Part shown: positions 24,294-38,689 of the stretch, piece after piece
Layout: the number at the start of each line of letters is the position of its first letter
Numbering within the stretch: the stretch's first letter is position 1
DNA from: Ficedula albicollis
Taxonomy: Eukaryota > Chordata > Aves > Passeriformes > Muscicapidae
Direction of reading: 5' to 3'
Assembly (NCBI RefSeq): GCF_000247815.1
Contig: NW_004775935.1
Location: forward strand, 83,483 to 147,482
DNA length: 64,000 bases
Notes under the pieces: model-generated
Told to the model about the DNA's origin: nothing
Seen by the model: the letters and a program-made list of their open reading frames with translations, nothing else
The model's database searches: none
Program-made: the position numbers and the translations under genes

Positions 24294-27200
24294 GTGTTGA
24301 AACCATACATCCTTTTAGCACTTTTTTAAAATCTTTAAATTTTCTCACTTTATAGGTCATTCATAAAAAAAACAGATTTTACCAGCCTGAGTATTCCAGT
24401 TTTTCTTCATAGCATCAATTTCAAATTATGCTAAATTTGTGCTTTGCTTTTTTTTGCTGCCAGTAAGATTTTCCTAAAAGAGATCTCTACAATTTTTTCT
24501 AGAACTATTAGTTTGTCCAATAATATTGGGTACGTCAAAAATCATATCAAATTGTGGGTCTTCATAAAGGTGAGATTAATATTAAAAACTAAATCTCCTA
24601 TTGCTTCTTTTCCCTGCATTCTCTTTCATCTCAAATGTAACATGACAAAGAATTCTACAAAATGGATATTAATGTAAAAAAATTTTATGTTGATTTGACT
24701 TGTTGACTCTGCAACAATTATGCTAATACTGTGGCATTGCCATATTTTTAAGTATAATTATTTTTATCTATCTTCATTCAACTCTTCATCCCTCATATAT
24801 TCAATTATGCATTTTTTATTTTGTTGTTTTCTGCTTATATCTAATTGTGCTCCTGGTTCAAAGGTCAGCAGTCCATAGCTCACTTTACCTTTCAGTCACA
24901 TTAATCACTACATTTCAGAGGGATATAGATCACTTCTATAAACTCTTTTTATATGGGTGAGCCATATCCCTAACCTGCAAAACAAACTTATATATGCAGA
25001 AAAACTTTTAAACAGCACTCTGCTGCGTAGTAGTAGCTCTGGAATTTATTATCAATGAAAAATAAATCTTTGTGACTTTGCCTGACATACTTGTCTCTAC
25101 AACTTTGTCTTCCCACAAAGCATATCGCCCCAGTGCCAGCATTTTAGTTCTGCAACAGACTCTAGCATTGTAGCCTTTGCTTAACAAAGAGGAAGAAATA
25201 AGATAAAATAATCTGCAGTGAAAGTGAGAGAATGAAAGGCCTCACCTCTTCTCTTACTACACTTGGATAACCCTCCTCTCGTAATATGTGGCACAGCTTT
25301 TAGAAATGCCTTGGCTGTGCTTAACTCTTCCCTCAAGGGTTCATATTGCAATAAACATGTACATACTTGAAAGTGGTATTTAAAAAAAACTGTAACTATA
25401 TTTCATCCCAAGATCTGGGGATATTTTAAATAACAAAGATTTTATGGATCAGTTTGTGTGGCAAACAATGCAGGAGTAAAATTCAGCATTTTTCTGACTT
25501 TTTTTTTGCATTCTCTTTCTCCTATTTCAGACAAATGAAAGCCAACACAAGAGAAAACCACCTTACTACAGTAGGTATTTAAGAATATTTCATCTTCTCA
25601 GAGCATTTCTTTAAAGACACACACTGAAACTGAAAGAGCAACTCCTTGTGGAGTAAGTCAACTGGAGCACAGAGAGCAATGTTTCAGCAGAATTAAAGTA
25701 TTCCCAAGGGATCCAGAGACAATCTGTATCAGGAATGTGTTTAATAAGAAATTAATATTGTGATATGTAGGTTTCTTATCTGACATGTTTTCAGAGACAT
25801 GTTTTTTTATATTCTTCTTTGGACAGAATAACATTATGTTTATTTGTTTGAGACAGGACATCTGGGAGACACCAAAATAAATTCATTCTCTGGGGAAGAA
25901 AATAAGAACAAGCTAAAGCAGGGAATGTCTGGATTACAGGTTACAAACAGCACAGGATCTAGAGAGCACACATTTTCCCCCCACTTAATGTTAACCAGGT
26001 GAATCTACCCTTCCATGTTTTCATCTCATTTGAGCTTATATAGTCAGAAAACTATTGGAATATGGAGAGACAAAGACTAAACTGCCACCATGTGTGTCTC
26101 TTATGCTTGAGGAAAACCAACCCACAAACAAACAGAAAACGCTTCTCTGTAGTTCCTATGTTTCCTTTTGAGTGCAACCCTCCCACAAAAACTCTTCCTG
26201 TGATTCAGACTATATGTTCAAAAATTATTTTTTTCTATTTTTATGAGAATCTGTGCATTGCACCCATCTAAGTGAGTCTGTGGTGTCACAATAATTTATC
26301 TTACATATATAGTAATAAATATACATATATGTATTTTCCTTTATAGGGGAAAGAAGTTTCCCAGATGATAGCTGTAAAACATACTCAATATAAACACACC
26401 ACATCAGCAGTAAGACAAGGGTTGTATGCTTGTCTTCTAATAAATGATAGACTTGTAGCAATTAGCAGCTGCACCGAGTCAACGCAAGTTTTTTTGCATT
26501 AGGAAGAAAAGATTTCCTCCTACTTAACCCTTTGCACTAGTTCCATTCTGCATATGAACTCAGAAATAAAACTGTATTATGAATTTCAAAATAATTTACA
26601 ATGATTGATCCAAATAAAAGAACAAACTGTACTAAAAGTAATGAGCAGTTTGCATACACCTCACAGGTCAATTAGTCTACAAGGATATTCTAGTGCTTTC
26701 CAAGCACAACTGAAACAAGTTGAACAATAAAACTCCAAAATGTAAAACTTTTTTTCAGGAGATCCCTTAGTAAAACAGAAAATCAGAACTGCATGTCTGT
26801 TGAAGCCATCACAAGAATATCTGCTATGAATATGCAAAGAGAAAATATACAATATCAAATCTTCATAAAGGCACGGCCATTCTTTACCACTCAGATCCCT
26901 CCTGAGAGCAGTATCCTGCCATTAGAGCACCACTACGCAGTAAATTTTTGCTAGTTGTCACAGTGAGATTTTCCTGTGACTTCTGAATGGGATGGTTCCA
27001 GCTTTACCTTATTCTGCCCAACTCCTCTGCTGCTACACTTTTGCTTATATTCTTTTCTTAACAAGCTCTTTGCAGCAAGGGCTGCCTTTTTAATTATGTG
27101 TGCTAACACTTGGCTCAATGGAGCAATAAGAAATACTGCACTACAAAATAATAATAAAATACCCTTTCCTTATGGAAGAAATTAAATAAACAGTTCTATT

Positions 27201-30200
27201 CCTTCTGCAACTCCATTAGAGCACAAATAAACAGAGAATCCAGCACCAAGCTTTAGATATAATGCTCAATCTCTTCAACAGAAACAACAAAACCCACAGA
27301 GACCACAGAGAAGATGAATTTCAGACTCTAATAGGCACAAATGGACTTTAATATGTCTTTTCAAAGATCTTCTGACTAGCAAAAATCACAGGGGAGAAGA
27401 TGAGAGAGATAATAGCAAGTCACAGTCATGCATGTATCTGATACACTTTTAAACTCAACAACAAATCTAAAACAAACAAACAACACATACTCAGAATGCC
27501 AAGAACTACTCTTTTTTTTTTTTCTGCATTTGTTGACTACTTAAAAATTCCTATCTATCCTGTTTTTCTTTTCCCTTTGAGGACAGCTTTTTTAACATCC
27601 AGACAACCAGAATTTATAAAAAAAACTTACGACATGCAACAGATTAAGATTTGGCCTGGTACAACCAGTTTCCATGAGGAAAAATTACCCAGAGATTCGT
27701 AATGGGAAAACCCTGACAATGTGACCTAGACGATCAAAACATCGCACAAAACTTTGGCACTCACTACAACATTTATGAATACAAAATATCCAGTTGGAAT
27801 ATACTGTTCAGAGGGAAGAAAAAAATTGATTCTAAGCCTAATATTTTTTGCAGTCAAGTTGCTTAAGCAAATCTGAGCAAGCACAGTGTGACTGCCAGTG
27901 TTAGGAGGGAAAGTCGCAAACATTCCTGACCAGCACAAATACTTTGGGGCAAGGTAGATTTACCCGAGGCTCTTGCATGTAAAAGTACACTTAGATGATG
28001 ATGTCCATGAGTCCTAGGGCATAGGTTCTCATTCTGATCTATGATTTCATTCCATAAATTGCATTCTTACAATGTTATTGCTAAAATAGCCTCAATCATA
28101 TTCGTACTTTATCCTATTTTATATCTTACTTGCATCAGTTTTCATCCATTTGGATAGGAAACTTCATTCTCACTTTCTCAAAATAGTGGCGGCAGATTAT
28201 CCGAATCTGAAAATATTGAGATACCAGGAGAGAATCAGCTTAAGTGGTTTCAGTCCTAAGTCATATCCTCTCTGACAAATATCTGAAAATAGAGAAAGAA
28301 ATTTTTAACATTTCTCTGAAATGTGAAGTTTTTAACCATCAGAAGCAGTTTTGTTAATTGTGAATGATAAACCTTCCAAGCCATGAAAAGTAACACCTAA
28401 AGTGATCTCTAATAATTCTGCAGAACCCACTAATAGCATAAGTAGCAATGCCTTTGTTAATGTCACTTAATACAGATAATTGTTGTCGTGTCCAGTGATT
28501 TCAATTGTTTAGGAAATGGAAGGACTGTCAGGCTACGACATGTTTCCCTTTGACAGTGAATGACAAAATAATGCACAAATAACTATATTAATTTTTCAAT
28601 TTCTCCTTGTGTTCTGAGTCACCTAGAACTTCATGATGAAGTTGCTGTTTAATACATTTATTCTGGATGACTTGCTGTGAATTCAAAAGACGAAAGCTGA
28701 ATTAACCAATTTTTTAATGCAGCAATCAACAACAAACGAAATAAAACAAACATTCCCTACTTCTCATATAGAAACTGCACAAAGTAGTGACATTAGCCTA
28801 AACAAATCATTCCACCTTCATTGTGAAATAATGTCAGTCTCAATAGCTGAGGTTTTTATAGTCATCAATATTTTACAGAAAATGCACTTGCATCTCTGTT
28901 GCTCAGCAGAATAAGCTGTATGCAAAAGGGACACAAGTTTTTTCAATCAGTACCTGTTCAGGTAAGACAAATCTAATTCTAATCATTTATATTTCCTTTG
29001 TCTTTGTTTATATTATTCATCTGAAAGAGCTGAACAAGAAATATATTTTTTAAAAAAGCTATCTTCAATTTCTGGTGTCCTAGAGTTAATTACTTGTTTA
29101 TCATGTGGGAGCAATGAAACCCTATATAATAAATTGTATTGCCGACAGCAACAGGAGTGATGTTAAGTAAAACCACAGTTTCCACAGGGCAGAGATGCAA
29201 ATGGTTACAGAAGGTGTAAGGCAATGGAAAGTCAAATCTTATTCTGTTTAGATTGTTTCCCTGGAAGTGAAGAAGGAGCCATTCCTTTTTCTGTACAGTA
29301 GGTTCCCTATGTAGTGAATAATGTGTTTTCATTTTAAATGACTTTCAGCACTTCCAAGCACATGGTCAGGTGTAAAGAGCAAGTTAGTCAGTGGAAACAT
29401 TCCTATCTATGTGAATAGCCTTCAAATAAAATATTTAGGTACTTATTTCAAGGGAATGATTGTCAATAAAAATAAAAGGGAAAAAAAAAAGAAGACTCAG
29501 GTAAGAGGAGAAAAAAATTAGATTTTGGTGTGGAGTAAGTCTGTATCTCTCCCTGCCCTAAGAGGAACTAATATAAAAATTTCAAACTTTTTTTTTAAAC
29601 ATTAAAATACTTGCTTAATGATATTAGTAAATTCCAGAAGTATTTGTGGAGTTTTTATGTTAGTCAAACCAGAAGCAATGCCAAACCAACTTCCTATGTG
29701 TTCTCCATTTTAAAGTGGTGCAAAAGTTTCCTTTCACCTCTGACTCTTAAAAAGGTTGAAACTTATACTTTCCAGGAGGATTTTCTGACAGTAAAAATGT
29801 GTATAGGGCCGTAGAGAGTACACTTTTGCAACTGAGTGCATAAGCATACATACAAATGTACTTCTTTCTCCTCCCCACTAAGTGCTATTAATAGAGAAGA
29901 ATAGGAAAAGGTTTTATCCAGTCTGGATGATTTTCCATATAACATGGTCAGCCTAAATGTGCATAATAAAAATCCATAATGTCAACGTATGTACCCTGAA
30001 AGTACAGACAGAAAACAGTCATTTGGATAAATATAATGTAGTGTTCATAAACTGCTTTTTCCCTATCATATGCAAATGACAGTAGGGAACACAAAATGCA
30101 ATACAAGTGCAGCTCTCCAGTTGAGATACACCATTTACAAGCTACTAGAAGTATTCTCTTTCCTAGCCCTTGTAGTGCTAACCTTAATGCATCCTGGTTC

Positions 30201-30476
30201 CTTTCAGCCTCCTGCAATCTACTGGGAAGATCTTTATTTCAGTTTTATACAATGATGAGACTTGCCTTTGCTAGTGTTTATAGCATAAACACTAAATTCA
30301 GGTCATTGTGAATCACTCGAGGTTTCTTTTTTTTTTGTCATTACTTTGAAAGAAATGTGAGCTGCGTCATCCTGCAAAGACCACCTATTAATGCAATTTC
30401 ACAATCTTGCTATATGCCTGCTGAACAGCCTCTTGCCCTCACTCTGAATGTCCCATTCTTCTTCTCTCAGTCTTTT
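24294..30476. other. AT-rich unique DNA, no gene seen
   Basis: About 6.2 kb of AT-rich sequence with stops in all frames and only short (60-89 codon) open frames lacking domains. T-rich runs occur near 27511-27522, and an A run lies near 29480-29490. No transposon end was recognised. Confidence 0.5.
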
Positions 30477-30755
30477 TCTGCTAAGTATGATGCCATGTGC
30501 TCAGCACTATTCCTTTGGTCAGTTGGGATAAGCTGCTGCAGGTGTATTTCCTCCCAGTTTCTCATGCACTCCTGGTCCACTTGCCGTCAAAGTGTTTCAA
30601 GAAGCATAAAAGTCCTTGATGCTGCTTAAGCACCACTCAGCAATAGTTAAAACATCCCTGACAACACTGTTTTCAGCATAAATTGAAAACACAGCCCCAT
30701 CCTAGCTACTATGGAGAAAAATTAATTATCTATCCCAGTTAAGACCAGTACCTAC
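30477..30755 (+). mobile_element. Avian LTR retroelement fragment
   Basis: The order of blocks matches an avian ERV-derived repeat I recognise: 'ctgctaagta' with 'atgccatgtg', then 'ctttggtcagttggg' (30513-30527), then 'caccactcagcaatagttaa' (30631-30650) with 'aacatccctgacaacactg' (30651-30669), then 'ctagctactatg' (30703-30714), closing with 'atcccagtta' near 30732-30741. A 90-codon frame over the left half is accidental. The exact boundaries and ERV class are not determined. Confidence 0.7.
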
Positions 30756-33700
30756 CAAGAATTCCATGAAATTGTAGTATTTTCTATAAATTTATATAAT
30801 GGTAAGGAATTAAAAACACAACAACTTGGCACACAAATCGACCTTCAAGTTTGCATAGGCAAAAGTCATCGATAAAGAGACATTTACCATTTCTCCACGT
30901 TGAGGACTTAACACAAGGAAGGATATTTTTAAGGGAAAAGGGAAGTTTGTATGGCTATACAACACGTTAATGCTGCACATGGGTTCACCAACTGTGGTGA
31001 AAGTAGGCATCAGATGTGTCTGTTGCACAGGTATAACCAGTTGCAACAGACAACCCAACATCAAGGTTTTTTGGACAAAACAAAATAAAAAGAGAGAAAA
31101 AATTGGTAATGAGATTAAATGCAATGCTAAAAAATACACCCTCATATGGTCAAAAGTAAATTATTTTAAATTAACTCAATATTCTGGTTTGAAGAATTAT
31201 TTGATTATTTGATTAGAAAAAGTTAACTGGAGGAGTTGCTTGTTCTGGAATCAAAATTAGCTTCAGTAATAAGGTCAGTACAAAATAATACTTCCAACAG
31301 TTCCTGCTAATGATACAGTATAGGAAGATTTCATCAGTGTGGGAAGTGATTGGATGTTTGCTTGCTCAATACACTCACTTTCAGGTTACCCTGTATACAG
31401 GAGTAGCAGAAACCCTACTTTGTAGTATGCCCGTACAAAATTATATACACTGAAATGAATTTTTAAAGTTACTGTTAGCTGTATTAACCTACAGAATGCA
31501 GATTTGAGAAAAGCAAATGAAAATATTATTCACATCAAATGAAATGTCAGGATAATGCTAGAAAGTGTTTGCACAATGCTAGAAAGCATTGATAAGATAT
31601 ATCTGAAATTTAAAATACTAACCATAATGGAGTGCTATTTCACTCTGAATCTGGAGGTGATGAGAAGACCATGCTCAGCAAAGCAGAAAACTCTCAAACA
31701 AGTAAAGGCTAGGTGACTAAGACACCTTCTGCTGGAGTTATCCCTTATGAGTCACCTAGCCAAGACTACGACCATCAGATTAGCTGCTGGAAATAATATG
31801 ACAAGGCATCAGTCATGCTCTCCACAATGCTTCATTCATTCACCCCATCCTGTGCGCTGTAATCTCTGGACCAAATCTTGCAGAATTGTCAGCCAGTCCA
31901 TTTAGCCACAGACATGCAGACGCCGTGGGCAAAACATTTAAGAGTCACTCAAAATAACATTTCTGTTGCATTATAACAACACGTAAAATTGAGTTTGCTT
32001 GTTTTCAGTTTCTAGACAGAGACAAAAGTGAAGAATAAGGATCCTGTTGAGATTTGCACAGTTGTGTTCCTTCTGCCTGTCAGTGCTACCAAAAGAACAT
32101 CTTTCTTATCAGTTCCCATAGTTATATCTGACACTCTCTGAAGACTTTACCATCTTCCTTACGATACACCAGATACTTTTTAAACTGAGTAACACGGTCT
32201 TCTTTGATTCCTCACAAGTTCTGACATGCATGTAGGAGGGTGGATTTCGCAAGCAAACCACAGAAGGTTGACATATGAATTGTAAAGAGAAAGACTCAGA
32301 TCTCACATATCATTGAAAATCACAGTGTAAGCCTTCCTAATATATTTTATACTTCACAGATTGCATGGATTGCTCCACTTTTCCTCTTTTTTGAAGCCTG
32401 ACATAATAGCAAATACTCAGATGTTTCTCTGCTCTGAAAAATACATTTTCCCAGCTCCTTCTAAACATCACAATTACCTGCATATACAAATTTGAATTAA
32501 TAAAATAGCATTAAAATTAGCCTCTTTAATTTCTGCTCTGAATAAGTTTTTACTTCTGTCGGTAGAATAGAGAGTCTGAGGGAGAACACAAATGTACTGG
32601 TTCTATCAACAGAGCTGTTCACAGGGAATCCAGGCTGGATGCAACTCTGTCCCCTCTGCACCCCATTAAATGAAGTAAGCATGAAGACAATGGAATCACT
32701 CATGCATCTTCAAATTCAAACTGGAGCTGTTTACAAAAAAAAAGATACTGGGATTATTATGTTTAAGATTCATTAAAGAAGGTTTATGTTTGAGTATGGT
32801 TGGAAAGGACAGTTTTGGAAGGGACAAGACAATGTATTTGTGTTTATAGCAACATCCTAAACATGAACAGATAATGCACTCAGCTATCTAAAGCATTACA
32901 AGACAAACACTAAATGTTGTCTGCATCACCTTCAATATGCCTTTTGAAGGGGATTTTCACATATTTTTCAGTACCTACTGTTTCCACTTTGGGGCACTTT
33001 TTCTCTCATTCTGTAATTTGCACAAGGGAGTGTAATTGAGTAAGTTTTGGGAGAAAAAAAAACAAAAAAGCTAAGCAAGCCAGCTATTCAAAGAAGTCTC
33101 AAAACAAGGTCTCAAGGAGATGTTGAATTCTCAGTGGACTGGCTCTGACATCTTCACTAGCTTCAGTTCAAGACTATTCAGAAATGTTCAGAAAGATGTT
33201 CAGAAAACTCACAAGCTGCACCAGTCTGCTTGAACACCTACTGGAATGAACACTGCTGCAGCTGAAGTCTGAGACACCTCAATCAACTAGTAGACCCGTA
33301 TTTAGACTACACAGCCTTCTTAATAAGCATGTACCTTTTTGTTAAATGTGTGCTTTACATCCCCTGGCAGTATGATTCTATTCCCAAATCTCACATCTGC
33401 TGTACACATCACATTCAACACAAATAATTGTATCTTGAGGCTTTCTTTCTGTGATGTCAAAGGTGCTTAAAGATTTTACTGCTGGAAGGATTCTGTGGCC
33501 ATTAACATAGGTGCAATCACGTCTTTTCTGTGGAAGTTCCACAGGAGTTTTAATCCCATTGTAATGCCAATGTAAACATGGAAGTTCCGGTCACACAGCA
33601 GAGGTGGGGCTCAGCACAGTGCAGGTACTGCCTGATGTGTGGGGGTTATGAACCCTGCTTTGTGAGGAGCAGATGGTCTGAGAAGACATGAAAGCAAAAA

Positions 33701-35337
33701 TGAAAGCATCCTTGCAATCCATCCCCATTAAAAGGAAACACACATTTCTACTTAATGCTTTCATGTCTCTCAGAGCTCTCTTTCTAGACCCAACTAATGA
33801 TGGTTGTGACCCACTGTATTGATCCACTGGATTTGCTGTAACTACATACAGATAACCTATATTTTGTTTTCTTCGCTTCAGCTCTTCTCCCTACACTTAG
33901 AGATTCTCAGGCAGAGCCAATATGTGCAAGGTCACTTCTTTCCTTCATGTTTTCTCTTCATGACTGGGAATAGCGCCATGTATGTGCTACTTTATCTATC
34001 CAATATTTTCAACAGGCTCAGAATTACACCTTACAGTGGTGTTCTTTCTTAGTTCTTTCACCATTGTAACTGTGTCTGTAGTTGTCTCGTTTATGATTTA
34101 CATGCCTTTACATGTGCTGTTATTTAAATACATTTTGAGGTTGTGCATGTGTGTATAACGTGTGTCTAACATGTGTGTATGAACAAATACAGTAGGTGTA
34201 TATACATGTAAAGTTATCGACATGTAAGGGGATGTATGTATAACATAAAAAGTCTCAGACCCAAACCAAAGGTAGCATTTTTTGAAGAGATCGAGATTTT
34301 GTGGCTGAATGAGGTTAGGAAAGCAGCCTTTCTTTTTACTACAGTAAGAGGATAGCTGTAACTGTGTATGACTGGAATGCACAACACAAACACCCTCTTT
34401 TTTCTCCAACCTCACTGTGTCTCACTTTGTGAAGGCCAAGCACTGGAAGAATCATTCTAACTTGTTGCAGAACACAGTATTTATACGATATCCTGTTTTT
34501 TATTGGATGAATCAGCACCAGCCTGGTCGGTGGCATTCAATGGTGACATTTCACAAGCCAATATAATTCTTATACAGTTGTCAAATGCAAATCTACGTGA
34601 GTAGTTTTCTTCTTTTTATTTCCCAGCTGAAGTAGGGTCTTGCAATGCGTAGTGTAAACAAGCACAACCGAGCATGGGGCATTCCCAGTGTCCCCACACA
34701 AGGACTCAAGAGAGAAATGTACTGTCCAGCTCTGTCATAGTATTTGCTCCCCATTTAGGAACAGCCTGATCTTCTGAAGAATTTCAGTGCTTACTCATCT
34801 TTCTGATGTGAAAAATTACCCAGAGAGGTTATGGAGGCTTCTTCTTGTAGGTATGCAAAAGCCATCTGGACACAACTCTAATATGCTGTAGGGAAACCTT
34901 TGTGAGCAGAGGTTGAACCCTTACAGCCTTACCCACTCTGTGGTTCCAAGAAATTATTTCATATTTCAAAGTCCCAAAAAGTAGTTGAGATAGAGACACC
35001 ATGTTTTCAGTTAGGGTATACAGGTAAGTTATTACCTGGGAGTCAAGTTTCAAAAAGTGGCAGAGTTATTGTTTGGTTTTGGTTTTTTGTTTGGTTGGGG
35101 TTTTGTTCGTTTTCTGAAAGACAGTGTATAAGTCAAACTCAGAACCAGCCATTTTTGTGTAATGATGAAGAAGGCTAAATTTCCAGCACCCTGAACTTTC
35201 TCAAGAATAATTAGTGTTCCATAAAGCTTTTCACTAGGAATTGAGGAAAAATAGGTAGTATTGGACTGACAAGTTGGTAATCTTGATTCAGAATTTGTTT
35301 AAACATTATCAAATTAAAAACTTCCGTTCGTTTCCCC
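30756..35337. other. AT-rich unique DNA, no gene seen
   Basis: About 4.6 kb. It includes a 12-bp inverted repeat (listed separately), degenerate GT-rich sequence at 34140-34210, and a G/T-rich patch at 35070-35112. No gene recognised. Confidence 0.5.
31707..31761. repeat. 12-bp perfect inverted repeat
   Basis: GGCTAGGTGACT (31707-31718) is matched by AGTCACCTAGCC (31750-31761) with a 31-base spacer. The right arm sits in TGAGTCAC, which resembles an AP-1/MAF-type site. Function is unknown and a chance palindrome is possible. Confidence 0.6.
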
Positions 35338-35890
35338 TGCTAGGGGAATGGGGTGGATTCGCCTCAGGGAAAGCTCCATGAGGCTGGGGAGTGGGAGGGA
35401 CTCTCCCGTCTCTGGGAGCTTCCCCTGTGAGCTGCTGGAACCAATCAGAGAGGTGATTTGGTGATGGACAGCTCGGGAAACCAATGGAAGGTTATCTCGC
35501 TTTCACAAATCACAGTGGATCAAGTTACCTGCTCTCTTTTTCGGATTGCGGCCTCGGGAGGTGCGGGGGTCTCTGGCTGGGGCCCGGCCCCGCTCCAGGC
35601 TCGGGCCCAGCCCAGCACCCCGGCCCCGGCTTGGTGGGGAGCCCGGCCCGGCCGCATGGTCCCGGCCCCCGGCCCCCGACCGCATGGCTCCGGGCTGGCC
35701 CGGCCCTGGCCTGGTGGCCCCTGGCACCGCATGGCCCCAGCACTGGCCCGTGGCAGAAGAGGCCTCCAGCTGCACGATCTGGATACAATTTTAATTTCTT
35801 AATGCCTGGATAAGATTTTCCATCTCCTGAGCTCCCCTGAATGAGAAGAAATAAAGCATTTTGAAATTTGATAAAACTAAAATTTCCTGG
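35338..35890 (+). mobile_element. Probable solo LTR with GC-rich core
   Basis: The segment has an LTR-like layout. There are two CCAAT boxes (35451-35455 and 35481-35485), a very GC- and CpG-rich core at 35545-35760, then an AATAAA polyadenylation signal at 35850-35855. Flanking DNA is AT-rich. The text around 35400-35530 and 35765-35890 reads like a passerine LTR I recognise. Six overlapping Pro/Gly/Ala-rich frames on both strands come from base composition only. I could not find a target-site duplication, so the ends are approximate. The alternative is a CpG-island promoter, but no gene starts nearby. Confidence 0.6.
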
Positions 35891-36837
35891 TTATTTTTTT
35901 CCAAAAGGTAAAGAAAATTTATAGGGTTCAAGTGTACACTATATTTCAATTTTAAAATGTAGTCTTTTGTATGTGACTGATGCTTACTGATATGAGCAAA
36001 GATGATGTTCTGTAGCCCAGTGCTGACTAGACTACAACAAGAACACTGAAAGTCACAAGTGCTATGAAATATTCATCAGACACTCCAAGGGTTGTTTTAT
36101 TTTTTCCACATGAAAGTGCTTTCCTTGTTGTGGCTGATCTCCAGAGCTAGCAAAAAGGTATTAGCTAAGACTAACTCTTCTTCCCTAATGTTATTCATTG
36201 AAATGAACAAAATCATTTGCAGTGTGTTAATTGTAACTCATGATATTTATTAACATCACAATTTTTGCAGACAGATACATTCTTGCATGATTATGGTGTA
36301 GTAGATTAGAGAGCAGATGTCTGATAGAATCATGTCTTATTATTAATTAATATTAGACTGGAATATAGTCATTAAATAGACCCAACACCCCATCTTGTCT
36401 TATGTATACCCAGCTGTATAATGACAAGTATCTGTGAACCAGCACCTAGGTTGGTAGATAAAACAGGTAACTCTTCGGTTTTCAAAGCTGAAAGACAGAC
36501 AACAGATTTGTTTGGTTTTTATCTCTTTCTCCGCAACATCAGCTTTTACAATATAGAGGTTGACTTTATCTGGCAATAGAAATGCAGAAAAATTTTGACC
36601 ATCTGAATTAAATGTCTCTTGAAAAAGTCTTGCAAAATGAAACACTAAAAAGCAAAAAAGCTAATTTCACCAGCAATATTGAAGAAAAATCCATTCAAAA
36701 TTCTGAATATTGACAAAAAATTATTCAGAATTATGTACAAAGTTGAGCATCTCTGTTTTATTTAACAGACTGTATTTTTTTTCTGGACTTATCAAATACA
36801 TATTATTAGCAAAATTAATAATCTGCATATCCTCAAA
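35891..36837. other. AT-rich unique DNA, no gene seen
   Basis: Nothing recognised. An 81-codon minus-strand frame at 36400-36645 has no domain. Confidence 0.5.
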
Positions 36838-36995
36838 GCTATAGAATACGCAGAGTTGGAAGGGGCCCACAAGGATCAATGATGTTCAATTCCTGGCCCT
36901 GCACAGGACAGCCCAAAAATACCTCCATATGCCTGTCAATGTTGTCCAAAACTTCTTGAACTCAAATAGACTTGGTGCCAGTTGTGCTTGTTATT
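36838..36995 (-). mobile_element. CR1 LINE 3'-end fragment, minus strand
   Basis: The plus strand shows the complement of a CR1 subfamily 3' end: 'atagaatacgcagagttgga' (36841-36860), then 'cacaaggatc', 'cctggccctgcacaggacag' (36892-36911), 'ttgtccaaaacttcttgaac' (36942-36961), and 'cttggtgcca'. The wording differs from the 17.8-kb and 44-kb copies, so it is a different CR1 subfamily. Confidence 0.85.
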
Positions 36996-38689
36996 AATTC
37001 AGCTGTTGTTATTTTAAATAAAATGCTCCACTTTTCCTAATGTTATTTCAAATAGAATCCCTTTCACATACAAAAAATTATTAATATCATGAGTAAAAAC
37101 ATTCCTTTCTCTTTCAGATTTGCTTCCTTTTCTTTTTAAGGTTGTCAGAATACACAGTGAGAACATGATGATATGAACACCTGATATGCTGACAACCTAA
37201 TAAATGAAAGTGATATGTAAGAAATCACACAATGAAAATATTTAGCACTTTGTATGTTTTTAAAGACTTCATGTCTTGCCCGTGTAGAATCTAGCTCCAA
37301 GAAGTAAATTAGGGGCAATTTCAAAGAGATTTAGTTGCATGTGAACAAATAGTTAATTCTTCCTCCAAAGACTGTATGAAAAGGACAGATGTATGTGTTG
37401 AAAGTATTGAAAAGAAAAACTTTTCCATGTCATTTTGTGACAATTGCACATACCTGTATTTTCCCTCTATTTTTCTCATACTTTATTATTCAACTCTGTT
37501 TAGATTTGTTGATATTTGTTTACATTTGTTGGTAGCTTGTATTACTACCACATACCTTTTGGAATTCTCTTCTTCCTATGTCCACAGAGTTGGATTTTTA
37601 ACATCGGTAAGAGTTAACTGAGTATAAATAACAAAGTCTAGGAAGGTTTATTTCATTCTGTAACATAGTTACCTGTGAACTGAGAAGCATTTTCTTATTA
37701 ACTTCAAGTAAGCAACAGAAAATTAAGACGACAGTTTTGTTCAGATTCTGGCTGAGTACGTATTATTGACCTCACACCAAAAGGATGTCACAAGTAAATA
37801 TTATTTTAAATCATATTGAGACAATCTTTTATGTCCTCAGTGTTATTTTTCTGAGCTGCAGTTGCATAACCCATTGGCCCTTTCAACATCTGGAGTATAT
37901 GTAGAGGTATTCTGTGCCTATTTCCCAATTTTCCTACACAGCTAAATTCACAGTTAGACATGGCACATGAAATTCCTCTTTTGTAATTCAACCTTTCAAA
38001 ATACTTTTATGACTGCCACAAGTAAACTGCCTTTGCAAAATATTTCTAAGTGCAATAATACTGGACAAATAAAGCACAAAGTCAGCACTACTAAATGCAA
38101 TGTCCATTACTTTAAATTAACTTTTCTTTAGAATTCCCTAGAGATTCCAGCCATGACCAGTCACAAGATATATTTGTTTTGTATGATTCTGCATGTAGAC
38201 AGGCCTCCTTCATTTTAAGCTATTATGCTTCAGTCCTTTTCTTTTTAAAACTTTCTCTTTTTCTATCAATCTTAGCAAATGGCTGCCAGACTACCACATT
38301 AAGGCAGTATCCTTTCTATCCAATTCTTCTTAAGGGTCAGTTTCTGAGACTCAAATTTCCACTAGCACTTTGGTTACTCAAGCTCTCATGTGCAAAATTT
38401 TCTACCATATTTTATTAAACACAGTAATTTAAGAATTTTTTCTTTCACTGTCCATTTAATTTCACCTTTATTTTTCTGTGTCCTTTACTGCACTGTTCAT
38501 AATTTTTGCCCAGTCAGATCTATCCAAAATCTTCCTGTGAAGATTGTCCTATGAAACCATGTCTTTGATCATAATCATCTCATTTAATACCTCTCTATTG
38601 CCCTTAATGTCAACCATTTTAAGATATTTCCCATACTCTAAACCTACTCCTCTCCTATCATCTCAACATGGACATGTCCAGTCCAGCCT
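36996..38689. other. AT-rich unique DNA, no gene seen
   Basis: No gene, LTR or RNA recognised. Short frames of 60-81 codons lack domains. Confidence 0.5.

Noticed and set aside
35458..35813. Six overlapping frames in the GC-rich patch at 35.5-35.8 kb
   Set aside because: Open frames on both strands and in all phases reflect lack of AT-rich stop codons and are not coding evidence.
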